Shown here piece after piece: positions 49,987-59,106 of a DNA stretch of 64,000 bases; the stretch's first letter is position 1, and each line of letters starts with the position of its first letter. Made by a program: the position numbers and the translations under genes. This stretch comes from Burkholderiales bacterium (GTDB taxonomy: Bacteria > Pseudomonadota > Gammaproteobacteria > Burkholderiales > SG8-41). Where the stretch lies: positions 62,001 to 126,000 of the forward strand of contig JAUXYA010000021.1 in the NCBI GenBank assembly GCA_030684405.1, in the 5' to 3' direction. The notes beneath the pieces were generated by a model. That model was not told where the DNA came from. It ran no database searches and saw only the letters and a list, made by a program, of their open reading frames with translations.

Positions 49987-50077
49987 GCTGGGATTCTCGG
50001 CCGCAGGTGAGGAACAAACCACTATGGGAAAACGGCCAGACTCGGGCGGTTCATAGTTGCGCAAGAACGGTCGTGGT

Positions 50078-50098
50078 TGTGAACCCCGGCGATTCACA
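50078..50098. promoter_or_regulatory. Palindromic operator-like site before the recombinase
   Basis: TGTGAA and TTCACA form a perfect inverted repeat with a nine-base spacer (50078-50098). It lies midway in the 146-base gap between the leftward late operon and the rightward serine recombinase, a divergent promoter region. A TAAAAT hexamer at 50121-50126 could be the recombinase -10. A regulator binding here could control both units; which one is unknown. Confidence 0.4.
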
Positions 50099-50132
50099 CT
50101 CGGCGGCGGGCTACCGGCGGTAAAATTTCCGG

Positions 50133-51680
50133 ATGAAAAAAACCGCGGTGATCTATGGCCGGGTCAGCAGCGTGGCCCAGGCGGAGGAGGAGTTGCCGAT
50201 CGAGGGGCAGATCGAGGCCTGCCGGCGGGAGGCGCTGCAGCTGGGGGCGACGGTGTTGCGCGAGTTCATTGATGCGGGGATCTCGGGGCGCTCCGCGGAT
50301 CACCGGCCGGCTTTCCTGGAGGCGATCGGGTTCTGCAAGGATCATCAGGTGGATCTGTTCATCACCTGGAGCACTTCGCGGTTCGCGCGCAACCGGATCG
50401 AGGCGCCGGCCTACAAGCTGAAGCTGAAGCGGCATGGGACGAATGTGGTTTTCGTCAGCAACAAGATCGACAACTCGACGAAGGAAGGCTGGATGATGGA
50501 GGGCATCCTGGAGCTGTGGGATGACTTCCAGAGCCGCACGATCGCGGAGGATACGTCGCGCAGCATGCGGAAGAATGCCGAGGATGGTTTCTTCAACGGC
50601 GGGCCGGTGCCTTTTGGTTATCGCTCTGTGCCCGTCGGGAAGCGGCGCAAGCTGGAGGTTGTTGAGCACGAGGCGGCGATCGTGCGCGAGGTTTTTCGGA
50701 TGTATGTCGAGGGGCACGGTGCGAAGTCGATCGCGATGTCGATGAATGCGCGCGGCTGGCAGCGCCGGCGCGCGCCATGGAGCAAGGCCTCGGCCGAGTG
50801 GACGTTGAAGAACTGGGTTTACGCCGGGTATCTCGTCTACAGCCGGCATTCAAATGCGGACCGGTTCGATCGTGATCAGTCGCAGTGGATCAAGACCCTC
50901 GCCCATCAACCGATCATCGAGGAGGCTCTATTCATGGAAGTTCAGAAACGCGTCAGCGCCCGTGCATCGGGCACCGGCAAGGGAAGCCCGCTGAGCACCC
51001 ATCTGTTCACCGGCATGCTGAAGTGTGGTGCCTGCGGTGGCGCGATGACGATCGAGACCGCCACCGGCCGCAGCAAGACCTACAGCTACTACAACTGCAT
51101 GAAGAGCATGAAGGGCGCCGGCTGCAGCTCGCGGCGGATCCCCGCCCGCGATTTCGATCAATGGATGGTCGATTACATCGTCACCCAGGTGATGAGCCAC
51201 GACAATCTGCGGAAGATCGCCGGCGACGTGCATAACACGGTCGTAGACTGGGCCCGCTCCAGGGAAGAGCAGCGGGCGGCGATGGTCGCCGAGCTGCGCG
51301 AGATCGAGGCCCGCCGGCTGAAGCTCTACGATCTGATGGAAACCACTGAGAAAAGCGCCCTGAACCTGGGTGACCTCTCCCCCCGCCTGCGGGATCTGAA
51401 CGCCAGAACGCGGCGCCTGGAGGTCTCCCTGACGGATCTGGAGAACATCGAGCCGCCCCAGGTCACCGTGGACGAGGCTGACCTCGATTCAGTCCGGGAT
51501 TTCGTCCGCGAGATCATCACCACATCCGATAACCCGCGGAAAGTAAGGGAATTCCTGTCCGGATTTGTCGAGCGGATCACCATCCGCGACGACGGCGCCG
51601 AGATCGAGTTCCGGCGCGACCGCCTGGTCACCGCTAATGCCACGGAAACGGTTCACAGCAAAAAAGTCTGGGGTGGCTGA
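50133..51680 (+). CDS. Large serine recombinase (prophage integrase)
   Basis: A 515-residue large serine integrase. The N-terminal resolvase domain has the nucleophile in IYGRVSSVAQAEEELPIEGQ and Arg residues in SGRSADHRPAFLEAIGFC and WSTSRFARNRIEA. The recombinase domain (GPVPFGYRSVPVGKRRKLEV), zinc ribbon (GMLKCGACGGAMTIET, CMKSMKGAGCSSRRIP) and coiled coil/C-terminal part follow. It is read rightward and its last four codons (TGG GGT GGC TGA) lie in the attachment core and tRNA-His. In the circular phage genome the frame would continue about 23 codons into the left end. Confidence 0.93.
   Translation: MKKTAVIYGRVSSVAQAEEELPIEGQIEACRREALQLGATVLREFIDAGISGRSADHRPAFLEAIGFCKDHQVDLFITWSTSRFARNRIEAPAYKLKLKRHGTNVVFVSNKIDNSTKEGWMMEGILELWDDFQSRTIAEDTSRSMRKNAEDGFFNGGPVPFGYRSVPVGKRRKLEVVEHEAAIVREVFRMYVEGHGAKSIAMSMNARGWQRRRAPWSKASAEWTLKNWVYAGYLVYSRHSNADRFDRDQSQWIKTLAHQPIIEEALFMEVQKRVSARASGTGKGSPLSTHLFTGMLKCGACGGAMTIETATGRSKTYSYYNCMKSMKGAGCSSRRIPARDFDQWMVDYIVTQVMSHDNLRKIAGDVHNTVVDWARSREEQRAAMVAELREIEARRLKLYDLMETTEKSALNLGDLSPRLRDLNARTRRLEVSLTDLENIEPPQVTVDEADLDSVRDFVREIITTSDNPRKVREFLSGFVERITIRDDGAEIEFRRDRLVTANATETVHSKKVWGG
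51669..51675. repeat. attR core (TGGGGTG), right prophage end
   Basis: The direct repeat partner of 8928-8934. On the minus strand it is CACCCCA, the last seven nucleotides of tRNA-His including the discriminator and CCA. Integration leaves the tRNA intact on the right. A core this short suits serine recombination, where the exchange needs only a few identical bases. Confidence 0.6.
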
Positions 51681-51745
51681 TGGGACTCGAACCCACGACA
51701 ACCGGAATCACAATCCGGGACTCTACCAACTGAGCTACAGCCACC
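51669..51745 (-). tRNA. tRNA-His (GTG)
   Basis: A 77-nt tRNA on the minus strand with encoded CCA. The acceptor stem GTGGCTG pairs with CAGCCAC, with the extra G at -1 opposite C73 that is the hallmark of histidine tRNA. The anticodon loop TTGTGAT gives GTG; the T-arm GTGGGTTCGAGTCCCAT is canonical. Its 3' end serves as the prophage attachment site and overlaps the recombinase stop codon. Confidence 0.97.
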
Positions 51746-51776
51746 ACTGAAACCGCTACTGTCCGCACCGCGAATC

Positions 51777-51853
51777 TGGCGCGCCCGGCGGGACTCGAAC
51801 CCACAACCCCCGGCTTAGAAGGCCGGTGCTCTATCCGGTTGAGCTACGGGCAC
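51777..51853 (-). tRNA. tRNA-Arg (TCT)
   Basis: A 77-nt tRNA on the minus strand with encoded CCA. The acceptor GTGCCCG pairs with CGGGCGC, the anticodon loop CTTCTAA gives TCT, and the T-arm GTGGGTTCGAGTCCCGC is canonical. It lies 31 bases upstream of tRNA-His in the same direction; both are probably cut from one transcript. Confidence 0.97.
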
Positions 51854-51903
51854 AAATAACCGGCGGGGATGCCGGGAAAACCCGCCATAAACCGAAGGCG
51901 CGT

Positions 51904-51933
51904 AATATACTCCCCACCCTGCTTGAGCGTCAA
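51904..51933 (-). promoter_or_regulatory. sigma70 promoter of the tRNA-Arg/tRNA-His unit
   Basis: On the minus strand TTGACG (51933-51928), 18 bases, then TATATT (51909-51904), followed by a GC-rich discriminator (ACGCGCC), the pattern of a stringently controlled stable-RNA promoter. It directs transcription leftward into tRNA-Arg about 45 bases on. dksA, encoded divergently next door, makes the product that regulates such promoters. Confidence 0.75.
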
Positions 51934-52025
51934 TTAAACAGGCTTAACTGCGTCCGCCGGCTGGCTTGCGGGGGGTATCGAATTCTGATATTAAATGCTC
52001 TTTTTTTGAGCGCACAAGGTTCCTC

Positions 52026-52448
52026 ATGGCTACCGAAATACTGAAAAACTTCCCGGCCTACAAGCCAAAGGGAAAAGAGGAATACATGAATGCGCGGCAA
52101 CTAGCGCACTTCAGGAAAATGCTGGAGGAAATGAAGCAGGGGCTTTCCCAGGATATCGATCGTACAGTCCATACGATGCAGGACGAAGCAACGATCTTCG
52201 CCGACCCCAACGACCGGGCCAGCCAGGAATCCGACATGTCTCTGGAATTGCGCAACCGTGACAGGGAGCGCAAGCTGATCAAGAAAATTGACGAGACGAT
52301 AAGCCGCATCGTTGCCAAGGATTATGGGTATTGCGATTCTTGCGGCGTGGAAATCGGCCTCAAGCGCCTGGAGGCCCGTCCGACGGCTACTCTCTGCATC
52401 GACTGCAAAACACTGGACGAACTGCGCGAGCGTCAGGTCGCAAAATAG
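52026..52448 (+). CDS. dksA: RNA polymerase-binding transcription factor DksA
   Basis: DksA binds the RNA polymerase secondary channel and, with ppGpp, mediates the stringent response. The start is the ATG at 52026 (MATEILKNFPAYKPKGKEEY), giving 140 residues. The coiled-coil tip has the acidic ADPNDRASQESD motif, and the zinc finger uses CDSC and CIDC. It is divergent from the tRNA-Arg/His unit and followed by a strong terminator. Confidence 0.97.
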   Translation: MATEILKNFPAYKPKGKEEYMNARQLAHFRKMLEEMKQGLSQDIDRTVHTMQDEATIFADPNDRASQESDMSLELRNRDRERKLIKKIDETISRIVAKDYGYCDSCGVEIGLKRLEARPTATLCIDCKTLDELRERQVAK

Positions 52449-52474
52449 CAACAGAAACGGAATGCGGTTAGCTA

Positions 52475-52510
52475 AAAAGAAAGAGGGGGCCGCGGCCCCC
52501 TCTTTCTTTT
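52475..52510. terminator. Bidirectional intrinsic terminator, dksA / pnp
   Basis: A perfect 18-bp inverted repeat (AAAAGAAAGAGGGGGCCG and its complement) lies between the convergent dksA and pnp genes. The GC core is flanked by A- and T-rich arms on either side, so it can end transcripts from both directions. Confidence 0.9.
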
Positions 52511-52544
52511 GCAGTGCTGATGCACTGGCGGCGACTCAAGCCAA

Positions 52545-54662
52545 CTACTGCACCTGCTCCGGCTGCTGCTCTGTCGATGCTGCGCCAACAGCCTTCATCG
52601 ATAGACGCAGACGCCCTTTCTCATCGGCCTCAAGCACCTTGACGCGTACCGTCTGACCTTCCTTGAGATGGTCTGCAACGCTGTTGACCCTCTCGTTGGC
52701 GATTTGCGAGATGTGCAGCAGACCGTCACGACCGGGAAGCACGCTGACAATTGCACCGAAATCCAGCAGTTTGAGGACAGTGCCCTCATAAATCCGGCCG
52801 ACCTCGACATCCGCCGTCAGTTCCTCGATGCGCTTGCGCGCGTTTTCGCCACCTTCGGAAGATACGCAGGCAATGGTCACGCTACCGTCGTCCTGAATAT
52901 CGATCGTTGTGCCTGTTTCCTCGGTTATCGCGCGGATGACTGCCCCGCCCTTACCGATGACGTCGCGAATTTTCTCGGGCTTGATCTTCATTGTGATCAT
53001 GCGCGGAGCCCATGCCGATAGCTCCGTGCGCGGTGCATCGATTGCAGTGCGCATTTTCTCCAGGATGTGCAGCCGGCCTTCACGTGCTTGAATCAGCGCG
53101 GCATGCATGATTTCCTTGGTGATGCCGGTAATCTTGATGTCCATCTGCAAAGCGGTAACGCCATTCTCGGTTCCAGCAACCTTGAAGTCCATGTCGCCCA
53201 GGTGATCTTCGTCACCGAGGATGTCCGAGAGCACGGCGAAACGGTTACCTTCCTTTATCAGGCCCATCGCAATGCCAGCGACCTGAGCTTTCAACGGCAC
53301 GCCGGCATCCATCAGCGACAGACAACCGCCGCAAACAGACGCCATGGAGCTTGAGCCGTTCGATTCCGTGATTTCTGAAACGACGCGGATGGAATAAGCA
53401 AACTCCTCAGCAGTGGGCAGTACCGCGATGAGCGCGCGCTTCGCCAGGCGGCCATGACCGATTTCGCGGCGCTTCGGCGTGCCGACACGGCCAGTTTCGC
53501 CCGTGCTGTAAGGAGGGAAGTTGTAATGCAGCATGAAACGGTCACGATATTCGCCCTGCAGCGCATCGACGATCTGCTCATCACGCGAGGTGCCCAGGGT
53601 CGCGACGACGATAGCCTGCGTTTCACCGCGAGTAAACAGGGCAGAGCCGTGAGTCCGCGGCAGTATGCCGGTGCGGATGGTGATCGGACGAACGGTACGT
53701 GTGTCGCGGCCGTCAATGCGTGGCTCGCCATCGAGAATCTGGTTGCGAACGATCTTGGCCTCAAGATTGCCCAGTTCGCTCTTGACCGCATTGATCAGAT
53801 CGGCTGAGGCATCTGCCGGCAGAAGCTCCGCAACCACTTTCTGGGTGATTTCCTTGACACGTACAGTGCGTTCCTGCTTCTGCTTGATCTGGTAGGCGGC
53901 ACGCAGCTCGGATTCCACAAGTTCCGCCATGCGCGCGATCAGTTGGTCATCCTTCACAGGTGGCTGCCAGTTGTACTCAGGCACACCGATCTCATCGACC
54001 ATCTCATTGATCGCCGCGATGACCACCTGCATCTGCTCGTGACCAAAGACTACTGCACCCAGCATGACATCCTCAGGCAGCTGCTGCGCCTCGGATTCAA
54101 CCATCAGGACGGCCTGTTCGGTTCCTGCCACAACGAGATCCAGTTGCGAGGTTTTGAGCTCCGTCGCAGTCGGATTGAGGATGTATTGTCCGTTGGCATA
54201 GGCTACCCGTGCGGCGCCGATCGGACCTGCAAAGGGCACACCGGACAATGCGAGAGCCGCGGATGCGCCGACCATTGCCGGAATATCAGAATCGATCTCA
54301 CTGTTGGACGACATCACTGTCGCTACAATCTGGAGCTCGTTGTAAAACCCTTCGGGAAACAGCGGACGAATGGGGCGATCGATGAGGCGGCAAGTCAGGA
54401 TTTCCTTTTCCGACGGTCGGCCTTCACGCCGGAAAAAGCCGCCCGGTATTTTGCCGGCAGCATAGGTCCGTTCCTGGTAATCAACCGTCATCGGGAAAAA
54501 ATCCTGTCCCGGCCTGGCGTTGCGTGCCGCCACCGCGGTGACCAAGACTACCGTGTCCTCCATCGTGACAAGTACCGCACCAGATGCCTGGCGTGCAATT
54601 TCGCCCGTCTCCAGCGTCAACTGGTGGCGGCCCCACATCAAGGTTTTCTTTACCGGATTCAA
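52545..54662 (-). CDS. pnp: Polyribonucleotide nucleotidyltransferase (PNPase)
   Basis: PNPase degrades RNA 3' to 5' by phosphorolysis and is part of the RNA degradosome. The start is set at TTG 54662 ([20 protein letters not shown]), with AAGGAAA upstream, giving 705 residues; longer readings are non-family. Two RNase PH domains are followed by a KH domain ([13 protein letters not shown]) and an S1 domain ([20 protein letters not shown]). It lies downstream of rpsO across a terminator, as in E. coli, and ends convergent with dksA. Confidence 0.96.
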   Translation of the reverse strand: MNPVKKTLMWGRHQLTLETGEIARQASGAVLVTMEDTVVLVTAVAARNARPGQDFFPMTVDYQERTYAAGKIPGGFFRREGRPSEKEILTCRLIDRPIRPLFPEGFYNELQIVATVMSSNSEIDSDIPAMVGASAALALSGVPFAGPIGAARVAYANGQYILNPTATELKTSQLDLVVAGTEQAVLMVESEAQQLPEDVMLGAVVFGHEQMQVVIAAINEMVDEIGVPEYNWQPPVKDDQLIARMAELVESELRAAYQIKQKQERTVRVKEITQKVVAELLPADASADLINAVKSELGNLEAKIVRNQILDGEPRIDGRDTRTVRPITIRTGILPRTHGSALFTRGETQAIVVATLGTSRDEQIVDALQGEYRDRFMLHYNFPPYSTGETGRVGTPKRREIGHGRLAKRALIAVLPTAEEFAYSIRVVSEITESNGSSSMASVCGGCLSLMDAGVPLKAQVAGIAMGLIKEGNRFAVLSDILGDEDHLGDMDFKVAGTENGVTALQMDIKITGITKEIMHAALIQAREGRLHILEKMRTAIDAPRTELSAWAPRMITMKIKPEKIRDVIGKGGAVIRAITEETGTTIDIQDDGSVTIACVSSEGGENARKRIEELTADVEVGRIYEGTVLKLLDFGAIVSVLPGRDGLLHISQIANERVNSVADHLKEGQTVRVKVLEADEKGRLRLSMKAVGAASTEQQPEQVQ

Positions 54663-54692
54663 AATAGTTTTCCTTTTCTCTTTACTCAGCTC

Positions 54693-54721
54693 AAAAACAA
54701 AAAGACCGCACACGCGGTCTT
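54693..54721 (-). terminator. rpsO-pnp intergenic terminator
   Basis: On the minus strand AAGACCGC, loop GTGT, GCGGTCTT is followed by TTTGTTTTTG. It stands between rpsO and pnp, where E. coli has a leaky terminator and RNase III site controlling pnp. Partial readthrough into pnp is expected; the region 54722-54836 otherwise holds nothing recognisable. Confidence 0.8.
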
Positions 54722-54836
54722 CTGTAGGATCAATACGTGCTACGCGCCGGCGCACCTCAGCGCCGGCTTGGCAACAGCCAGGCATCGTGCTGTTTGTGCG
54801 CGAGTTCTGGCATTGCGGGCCTGCATGCTGCCCTGC

Positions 54837-55106
54837 TTACCTGCGAAGGCCAAGACGCTCGATCAACGCCTTGTACTGCTCGGCTTTGGTTCTCTTCAGA
54901 TAATCCAGCAGCTTCCGGCGCCTGCTGACCATGCGTAACAGCCCGCGACGGGAATGATGGTCTTTGGCGTGGGCCTTGAAATGTTCGGTCAGGTCAGTGA
55001 TTCGTGCAGTCAGCAGTGCCACCTGAACTTCGGGCGAGCCGGTGTCACCCTTAGCACGCTGGAAGTCCTGTAGAACCTGCGCCTTTTGGGCAATCGTTAC
55101 AGCCAT
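54837..55106 (-). CDS. rpsO: 30S ribosomal protein S15
   Basis: An 89-residue S15, which binds 16S rRNA in the platform early in 30S assembly. The sequence is canonical: [60 protein letters not shown]. It lies between truB and pnp in the conserved order truB-rpsO-pnp. Confidence 0.99.
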   Translation of the reverse strand: MAVTIAQKAQVLQDFQRAKGDTGSPEVQVALLTARITDLTEHFKAHAKDHHSRRGLLRMVSRRRKLLDYLKRTKAEQYKALIERLGLRR

Positions 55107-55141
55107 GTTTCTATCCTATCTTCGACGAAAAACGCGATATT

Positions 55142-56095
55142 TTACTCTTTAACTTCCGTATTACTCAAGTTCTTTTGTCTTGAAACAGCCATTACTGCAC
55201 GTGCGAGCAAACGCCGCGCAAGCAGCCTGCCCCCGGATACTTCGCCCACACCCACAAACCCTTCGGTTGCCGCGTAAAGCCTGAACAAGCCGAAAAGCTC
55301 CGAGCCGCACAATTGCACTTCTTGCCCCATCAGCATTTGTCTTGCCTGTTCGGCCTCAAGATCCAGTCTGGGCAGGCCAGCAGCAAAAGTATCGACCGGG
55401 AGCAGCTTCCCCCGTCTGGACTGTAAATCCATGGCTTCCAGTTCCTTGATGTCCAGCGCAGAGGTCAACGCCAGCGGGCCCGCACCTTCTCGCGTCAAGG
55501 CCGTGAGATGTGCCCCACAACCCAAGGCCTTGCCGATATCTTCCGCAAGCACCCGGATGTAGGTCCCTTTGCTGCACGACACCCGAATAATTAAATAATT
55601 ATCTTTAAAATCAATAAGTTGTATTTCATTTATAATAATGATTCTAGGTTTTCGATCAATCGTCTGACCGGACCTGGCGTAGGCATACAAGGGCTTTCCA
55701 CCCACCTTGATGGCTGCATACATGGGCGGAATCTGTTCCTGCTGTCCCTGAAATTGCTTCAGGACGGATTCAATCTGCGACAAGGTCACGGCAACTGCCG
55801 ATTCCACGACAGTCTCACCCTCCGCATCGCCTGTCGTTGTGATGATTCCCAGGCGCAAGGTGGCCAGATAAAGCTTGTCGGCATCAAGCAGGAACTGCGT
55901 GAATTTGGTGGCTTCCCCAAAACCAAGCGGCAGCAACCCGTCCGCCATAGGATCCAGGGTGCCGGTATGCCCGGCCTTCCTGGCTTGGAGGAGCCATTTT
56001 GTCCGAGAGACCGCCTGCTGCGATGACAGGCCACGGGGCTTGTTGAGCAGCAAAACACCGTCAATCGCACTACGCCCGGCAGTTGCCGATGTCAC
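55142..56095 (-). CDS. truB: tRNA pseudouridine-55 synthase TruB
   Basis: TruB makes pseudouridine 55 in the T-loop of tRNAs. The 317 residues include the catalytic Asp in [20 protein letters not shown], the [15 protein letters not shown] segment and the [20 protein letters not shown] motif. The C-terminal TruB_C region is present. It overlaps rbfA by 4 bases, as expected for the nusA-infB-rbfA-truB-rpsO-pnp string. Confidence 0.98.
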   Translation of the reverse strand: MTSATAGRSAIDGVLLLNKPRGLSSQQAVSRTKWLLQARKAGHTGTLDPMADGLLPLGFGEATKFTQFLLDADKLYLATLRLGIITTTGDAEGETVVESAVAVTLSQIESVLKQFQGQQEQIPPMYAAIKVGGKPLYAYARSGQTIDRKPRIIIINEIQLIDFKDNYLIIRVSCSKGTYIRVLAEDIGKALGCGAHLTALTREGAGPLALTSALDIKELEAMDLQSRRGKLLPVDTFAAGLPRLDLEAEQARQMLMGQEVQLCGSELFGLFRLYAATEGFVGVGEVSGGRLLARRLLARAVMAVSRQKNLSNTEVKE

Positions 56096-56463
56096 GGCTC
56101 TTCTTTTTCCTGCGCCTCGCCAACAGCTTCGTCAATGAGCCGCGAGAGCCTCATGCCACGCTCGACCGACACGTCATAATGGAAATGCAACTGCGGAACG
56201 GTGCGCAACTTGATCCTCTTCGCGAGAATGCTTCGAACGAAGCCTGCGGCATGCTCTAGCGCGCGGGCGGCCGCCTCCTGCTGCGCGGGCTCACCAAGAA
56301 CGGTGAAAAACACCTTGGCATGCGCATTGTCTCTGGAAACCTCGACATCGGTGATCGTGACCAGCGAAACGCGAGGGTCTTTGATCTCCAGGCGGATGAT
56401 GTCGGACAATTCCCGCTGGATCTGGTCGGCAATCCGCTGTCCGCGGGAAAACTCTTTAGGCAT
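56092..56463 (-). CDS. rbfA: Ribosome-binding factor A
   Basis: A 123-residue KH-like 30S maturation factor needed for 16S 5'-end processing and cold growth. Key strands are [20 protein letters not shown] and [20 protein letters not shown], with [20 protein letters not shown] near the C terminus. It lies between infB and truB. Confidence 0.97.
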   Translation of the reverse strand: MPKEFSRGQRIADQIQRELSDIIRLEIKDPRVSLVTITDVEVSRDNAHAKVFFTVLGEPAQQEAAARALEHAAGFVRSILAKRIKLRTVPQLHFHYDVSVERGMRLSRLIDEAVGEAQEKEEP

Positions 56464-56520
56464 GGATCTCTCGTTCTGCAGCCAGCATGCAACCGGCCAC
56501 GCAATGCGTTCGAGCGCGCT

Positions 56521-59088
56521 CTATAGCGTTCTTGCCACCTCAACGACCTCGAAGACTTCCAACTGGTCGCCTTCCTTGATGTCGTTGAAATTTTTCAGTG
56601 ACAAGCCGCATTCAAAGCCGGCTTTGACTTCACGCACGTCATCCTTGAAGCGTTTGAGCGAATCAAGCTCGCCCTCATGTATCACGACGTTTTCACGAAG
56701 CACCCGGATCCTGGACCCGCGGCGGATAAGCCCCTCGAGCACGTAACAGCCCGCGACGGCACCAACCTTGGAAATCCGGAAAACCTGGCGAATCTCGACC
56801 AGGCCAACGGCGTTTTCCTTGCGTTCCGGGGAGAGCATGCCGGTAAGGGCTGCCGTGATCTCGTCGACCGCGTCATAAATTACGTTGTAGTAACGGATAT
56901 CGACGCCATTGCCTTCGGCAAGCTTGCGCGCCATGCCGTCGGCCCTGGTATTGAAGCCGATGATGACCGCTTTCGAGGCAAGCGCCAGGTTGACGTCGGA
57001 TTCCGTAATGCCGCCGACTGCCGCGTGCACAATATTCACTTTGACTTCATTGGTCGACAATTTGCCCAGCGCGTGCGCGAGCCCTTCAAACGACCCCTGC
57101 ACGTCGGCCTTGATGATCAGCGAAAGCGTCTTGACCTCGCCCTCGCCCATCTGCTCAAACATGTTTTCGAGCTTGGCTGCCTGCTGTTTTGCCAATTTCA
57201 CGTCACGATATTTGCCTTGGCGGAACAGCGCGATTTCGCGGGCCTTGCGCTCGTCGCCCAGCACCATGACTTCCGCGCCGGCTGCCGGGACATCAGACAG
57301 GCCTAGCACCTCGACCGGAATTGAAGGGCCTGCGGATTCTATGTTCTTTCCGGCTTCATCCATCAACGCGCGGACACGTCCGAACACAGCGCCCGCCAGA
57401 ACGATATCCCCCCGCTTCAGCGTACCTGACTGCACCAATATCGTCGCAACCGGACCACGCCCCTTGTCGAGGCGGGATTCCACGACAATGCCCTTCGCAG
57501 GCGCATCGCGCGGCGCCTTCAACTCGAGCACTTCCGCCTGCAGCAGAACACCTTCCAGGAGGCTGTCGATACCTTGACCCGTCTTGGCTGAAACCTCAAC
57601 GAACATGGTGTCGCCTCCCCATTCCTCCGGAACCACTTGATGCGCGGCAAGATCCTGCTTGACACGTTCCGGGTTGGCCTCAGGCTTGTCGATCTTGTTG
57701 AGCGCGACGACCATAGGCACATTGCCGGCCTTCGCATGGTGAATGGCCTCGGCCGTTTGCGGCATCACGCCGTCGTCGGCAGCAACCACCAGGATTACCA
57801 GGTCGGTGATCTTCGCACCACGGGCGCGCATTGCGGTGAACGCTTCGTGACCTGGGGTATCCAGGAAGGTGATCATGCCGCGCGGAGTTTCCACATGGTA
57901 AGCCCCTATATGCTGTGTAATTCCCCCGGCCTCGCCGGTTGCAACACGGGTGGCGCGGATGTGGTCGAGCAGCGATGTCTTGCCGTGGTCCACATGCCCC
58001 ATCACCGTCACCACCGGAGCGCGCGGCTCAGACTTGATCTCCATATGCGCGGCCGATTCAGCAAGAAAGGCATCGGGTTCATCAAGCTTGGCGCGCTTGG
58101 CCGTATGCCCCAGTTCCTCCACGAGAATGATTGCGGTGTCCTGGTCAAGCACTTGGTTGATGGTGGCCATGGTGCCAAGTTTCATCAGCGTCTTGATGAC
58201 TTCTGCGGCCTTTATCGACATCTTGTGCGCCAGATCGGCAACAGTGATCGTCTCGGGAATCAGCACTTCGCGCACAACGGGTTCGGTCGGCGCCATGAAC
58301 CCGTGCTGCTGGTCGCCGTCCTGCTTGTGGCTGGTGCGATGGACCTTGCGTTCGCGCCATCCCAGGCCGCCCGACGCGTCGCCACGTGTTTTAATGCTGC
58401 GCTTGCGCGCGGTAGGATCCTGCCACACGACCTGCTTGACCGGCTTCTTGGCCGCCTTCTTGGTCTTGCTTGCGGCGTCCCCCGCGGGAACCGCCGGCTT
58501 GTGTATCGTGCCCTCGACCACAGGCTCCGCCGCAGGTGCGGCCGTTGCTGCCGCTTCGGCTTCTGGCTGGACAGTCTTCGTCACCGCCGCCTCCGCCGCC
58601 TCCGCCGCCACTTCGGCAGCGATCTGCGTTTTTTTGCGTTTCTCCTGCTTCTTGACGATGTCCTCGGCCTGCCGCGCTGCCAGTTCAGCCTGTTGCTTGG
58701 CTTCGGCTTCACGGGTCGCGAGTTCGGCAGCATCAATCACCGGTTTTGCGACAGGGAGTTCCTCGACCTTTTCAGGCTCGACGACGTCACGTTTAATCAA
58801 AACGCGCTTCTTGCGAACCTCGACCTGGATCGTCCGCGCCTTGCCCGTAGTCGCATCCGCTTTCTTGATTTCCGTGGTCTGGCGGCGCGTCAGGGTGATC
58901 TTCTGCTTGGACTCCTTGGCACCATGCGATTCCCGCAGATGATCGAGAAGCTGGGTCTTGTCTTTTTCCGTCAACGCCGCATCGCCGGTCAGCGCTTTAT
59001 TGACGCCGGCTGCACGCAATTGTTCGAGCAGCAATTCGGTCTGTACGCCCAGTTCCTGGGCAAACTCTTTAACTTTTATCTGTGCCAT
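56521..59088 (-). CDS. infB: Translation initiation factor IF-2
   Basis: An 855-residue IF-2, the GTPase that places fMet-tRNA on the 30S subunit. It has an IF2 N-terminal module ([20 protein letters not shown]), a long Ala/Lys/Glu-rich linker, a second N domain, the G domain ([39 protein letters not shown]) and C-terminal barrels. The N-terminal linker has many repeats of short charged words, normal for the family. It is 18 bases after nusA in the same operon. Confidence 0.98.
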   Translation of the reverse strand: MAQIKVKEFAQELGVQTELLLEQLRAAGVNKALTGDAALTEKDKTQLLDHLRESHGAKESKQKITLTRRQTTEIKKADATTGKARTIQVEVRKKRVLIKRDVVEPEKVEELPVAKPVIDAAELATREAEAKQQAELAARQAEDIVKKQEKRKKTQIAAEVAAEAAEAAVTKTVQPEAEAAATAAPAAEPVVEGTIHKPAVPAGDAASKTKKAAKKPVKQVVWQDPTARKRSIKTRGDASGGLGWRERKVHRTSHKQDGDQQHGFMAPTEPVVREVLIPETITVADLAHKMSIKAAEVIKTLMKLGTMATINQVLDQDTAIILVEELGHTAKRAKLDEPDAFLAESAAHMEIKSEPRAPVVTVMGHVDHGKTSLLDHIRATRVATGEAGGITQHIGAYHVETPRGMITFLDTPGHEAFTAMRARGAKITDLVILVVAADDGVMPQTAEAIHHAKAGNVPMVVALNKIDKPEANPERVKQDLAAHQVVPEEWGGDTMFVEVSAKTGQGIDSLLEGVLLQAEVLELKAPRDAPAKGIVVESRLDKGRGPVATILVQSGTLKRGDIVLAGAVFGRVRALMDEAGKNIESAGPSIPVEVLGLSDVPAAGAEVMVLGDERKAREIALFRQGKYRDVKLAKQQAAKLENMFEQMGEGEVKTLSLIIKADVQGSFEGLAHALGKLSTNEVKVNIVHAAVGGITESDVNLALASKAVIIGFNTRADGMARKLAEGNGVDIRYYNVIYDAVDEITAALTGMLSPERKENAVGLVEIRQVFRISKVGAVAGCYVLEGLIRRGSRIRVLRENVVIHEGELDSLKRFKDDVREVKAGFECGLSLKNFNDIKEGDQLEVFEVVEVARTL

Positions 59089-59106
59089 TGCGGGTATTTT
59101 TATGTC

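Larger units (their letters stand above)
8928..51675. mobile_element. Complete-looking siphovirus-type prophage in tRNA-His
   Basis: About 42.7 kb of phage genes between smpB and tRNA-His. The modules are integration (serine recombinase at the right end, two tyrosine recombinases inside), immunity-like switch, replication (primase-helicase plus iterons), packaging, head, lysis, long non-contractile-type tail (tube, G/GT chaperones, tape measure, NlpC-type and J-like tip) and fibre. There is no tail sheath or baseplate gene, so siphovirus morphology is inferred. Almost all genes point left and overlap by a few bases. Apart from one homopolymer frameshift near 16430, all essential modules look intact, so it may be inducible. 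Confidence 0.9.

Noticed and set aside
8946-51680. Search for reverse transcriptase, CRISPR-Cas, restriction-modification or known toxin-antitoxin defence genes
   Set aside because: None of their motifs (YADD, HD-Cas3, methylase DPPY/NPPY, typical toxin pairs) was recognised; the Arc-type proteins are better explained as a phage switch.
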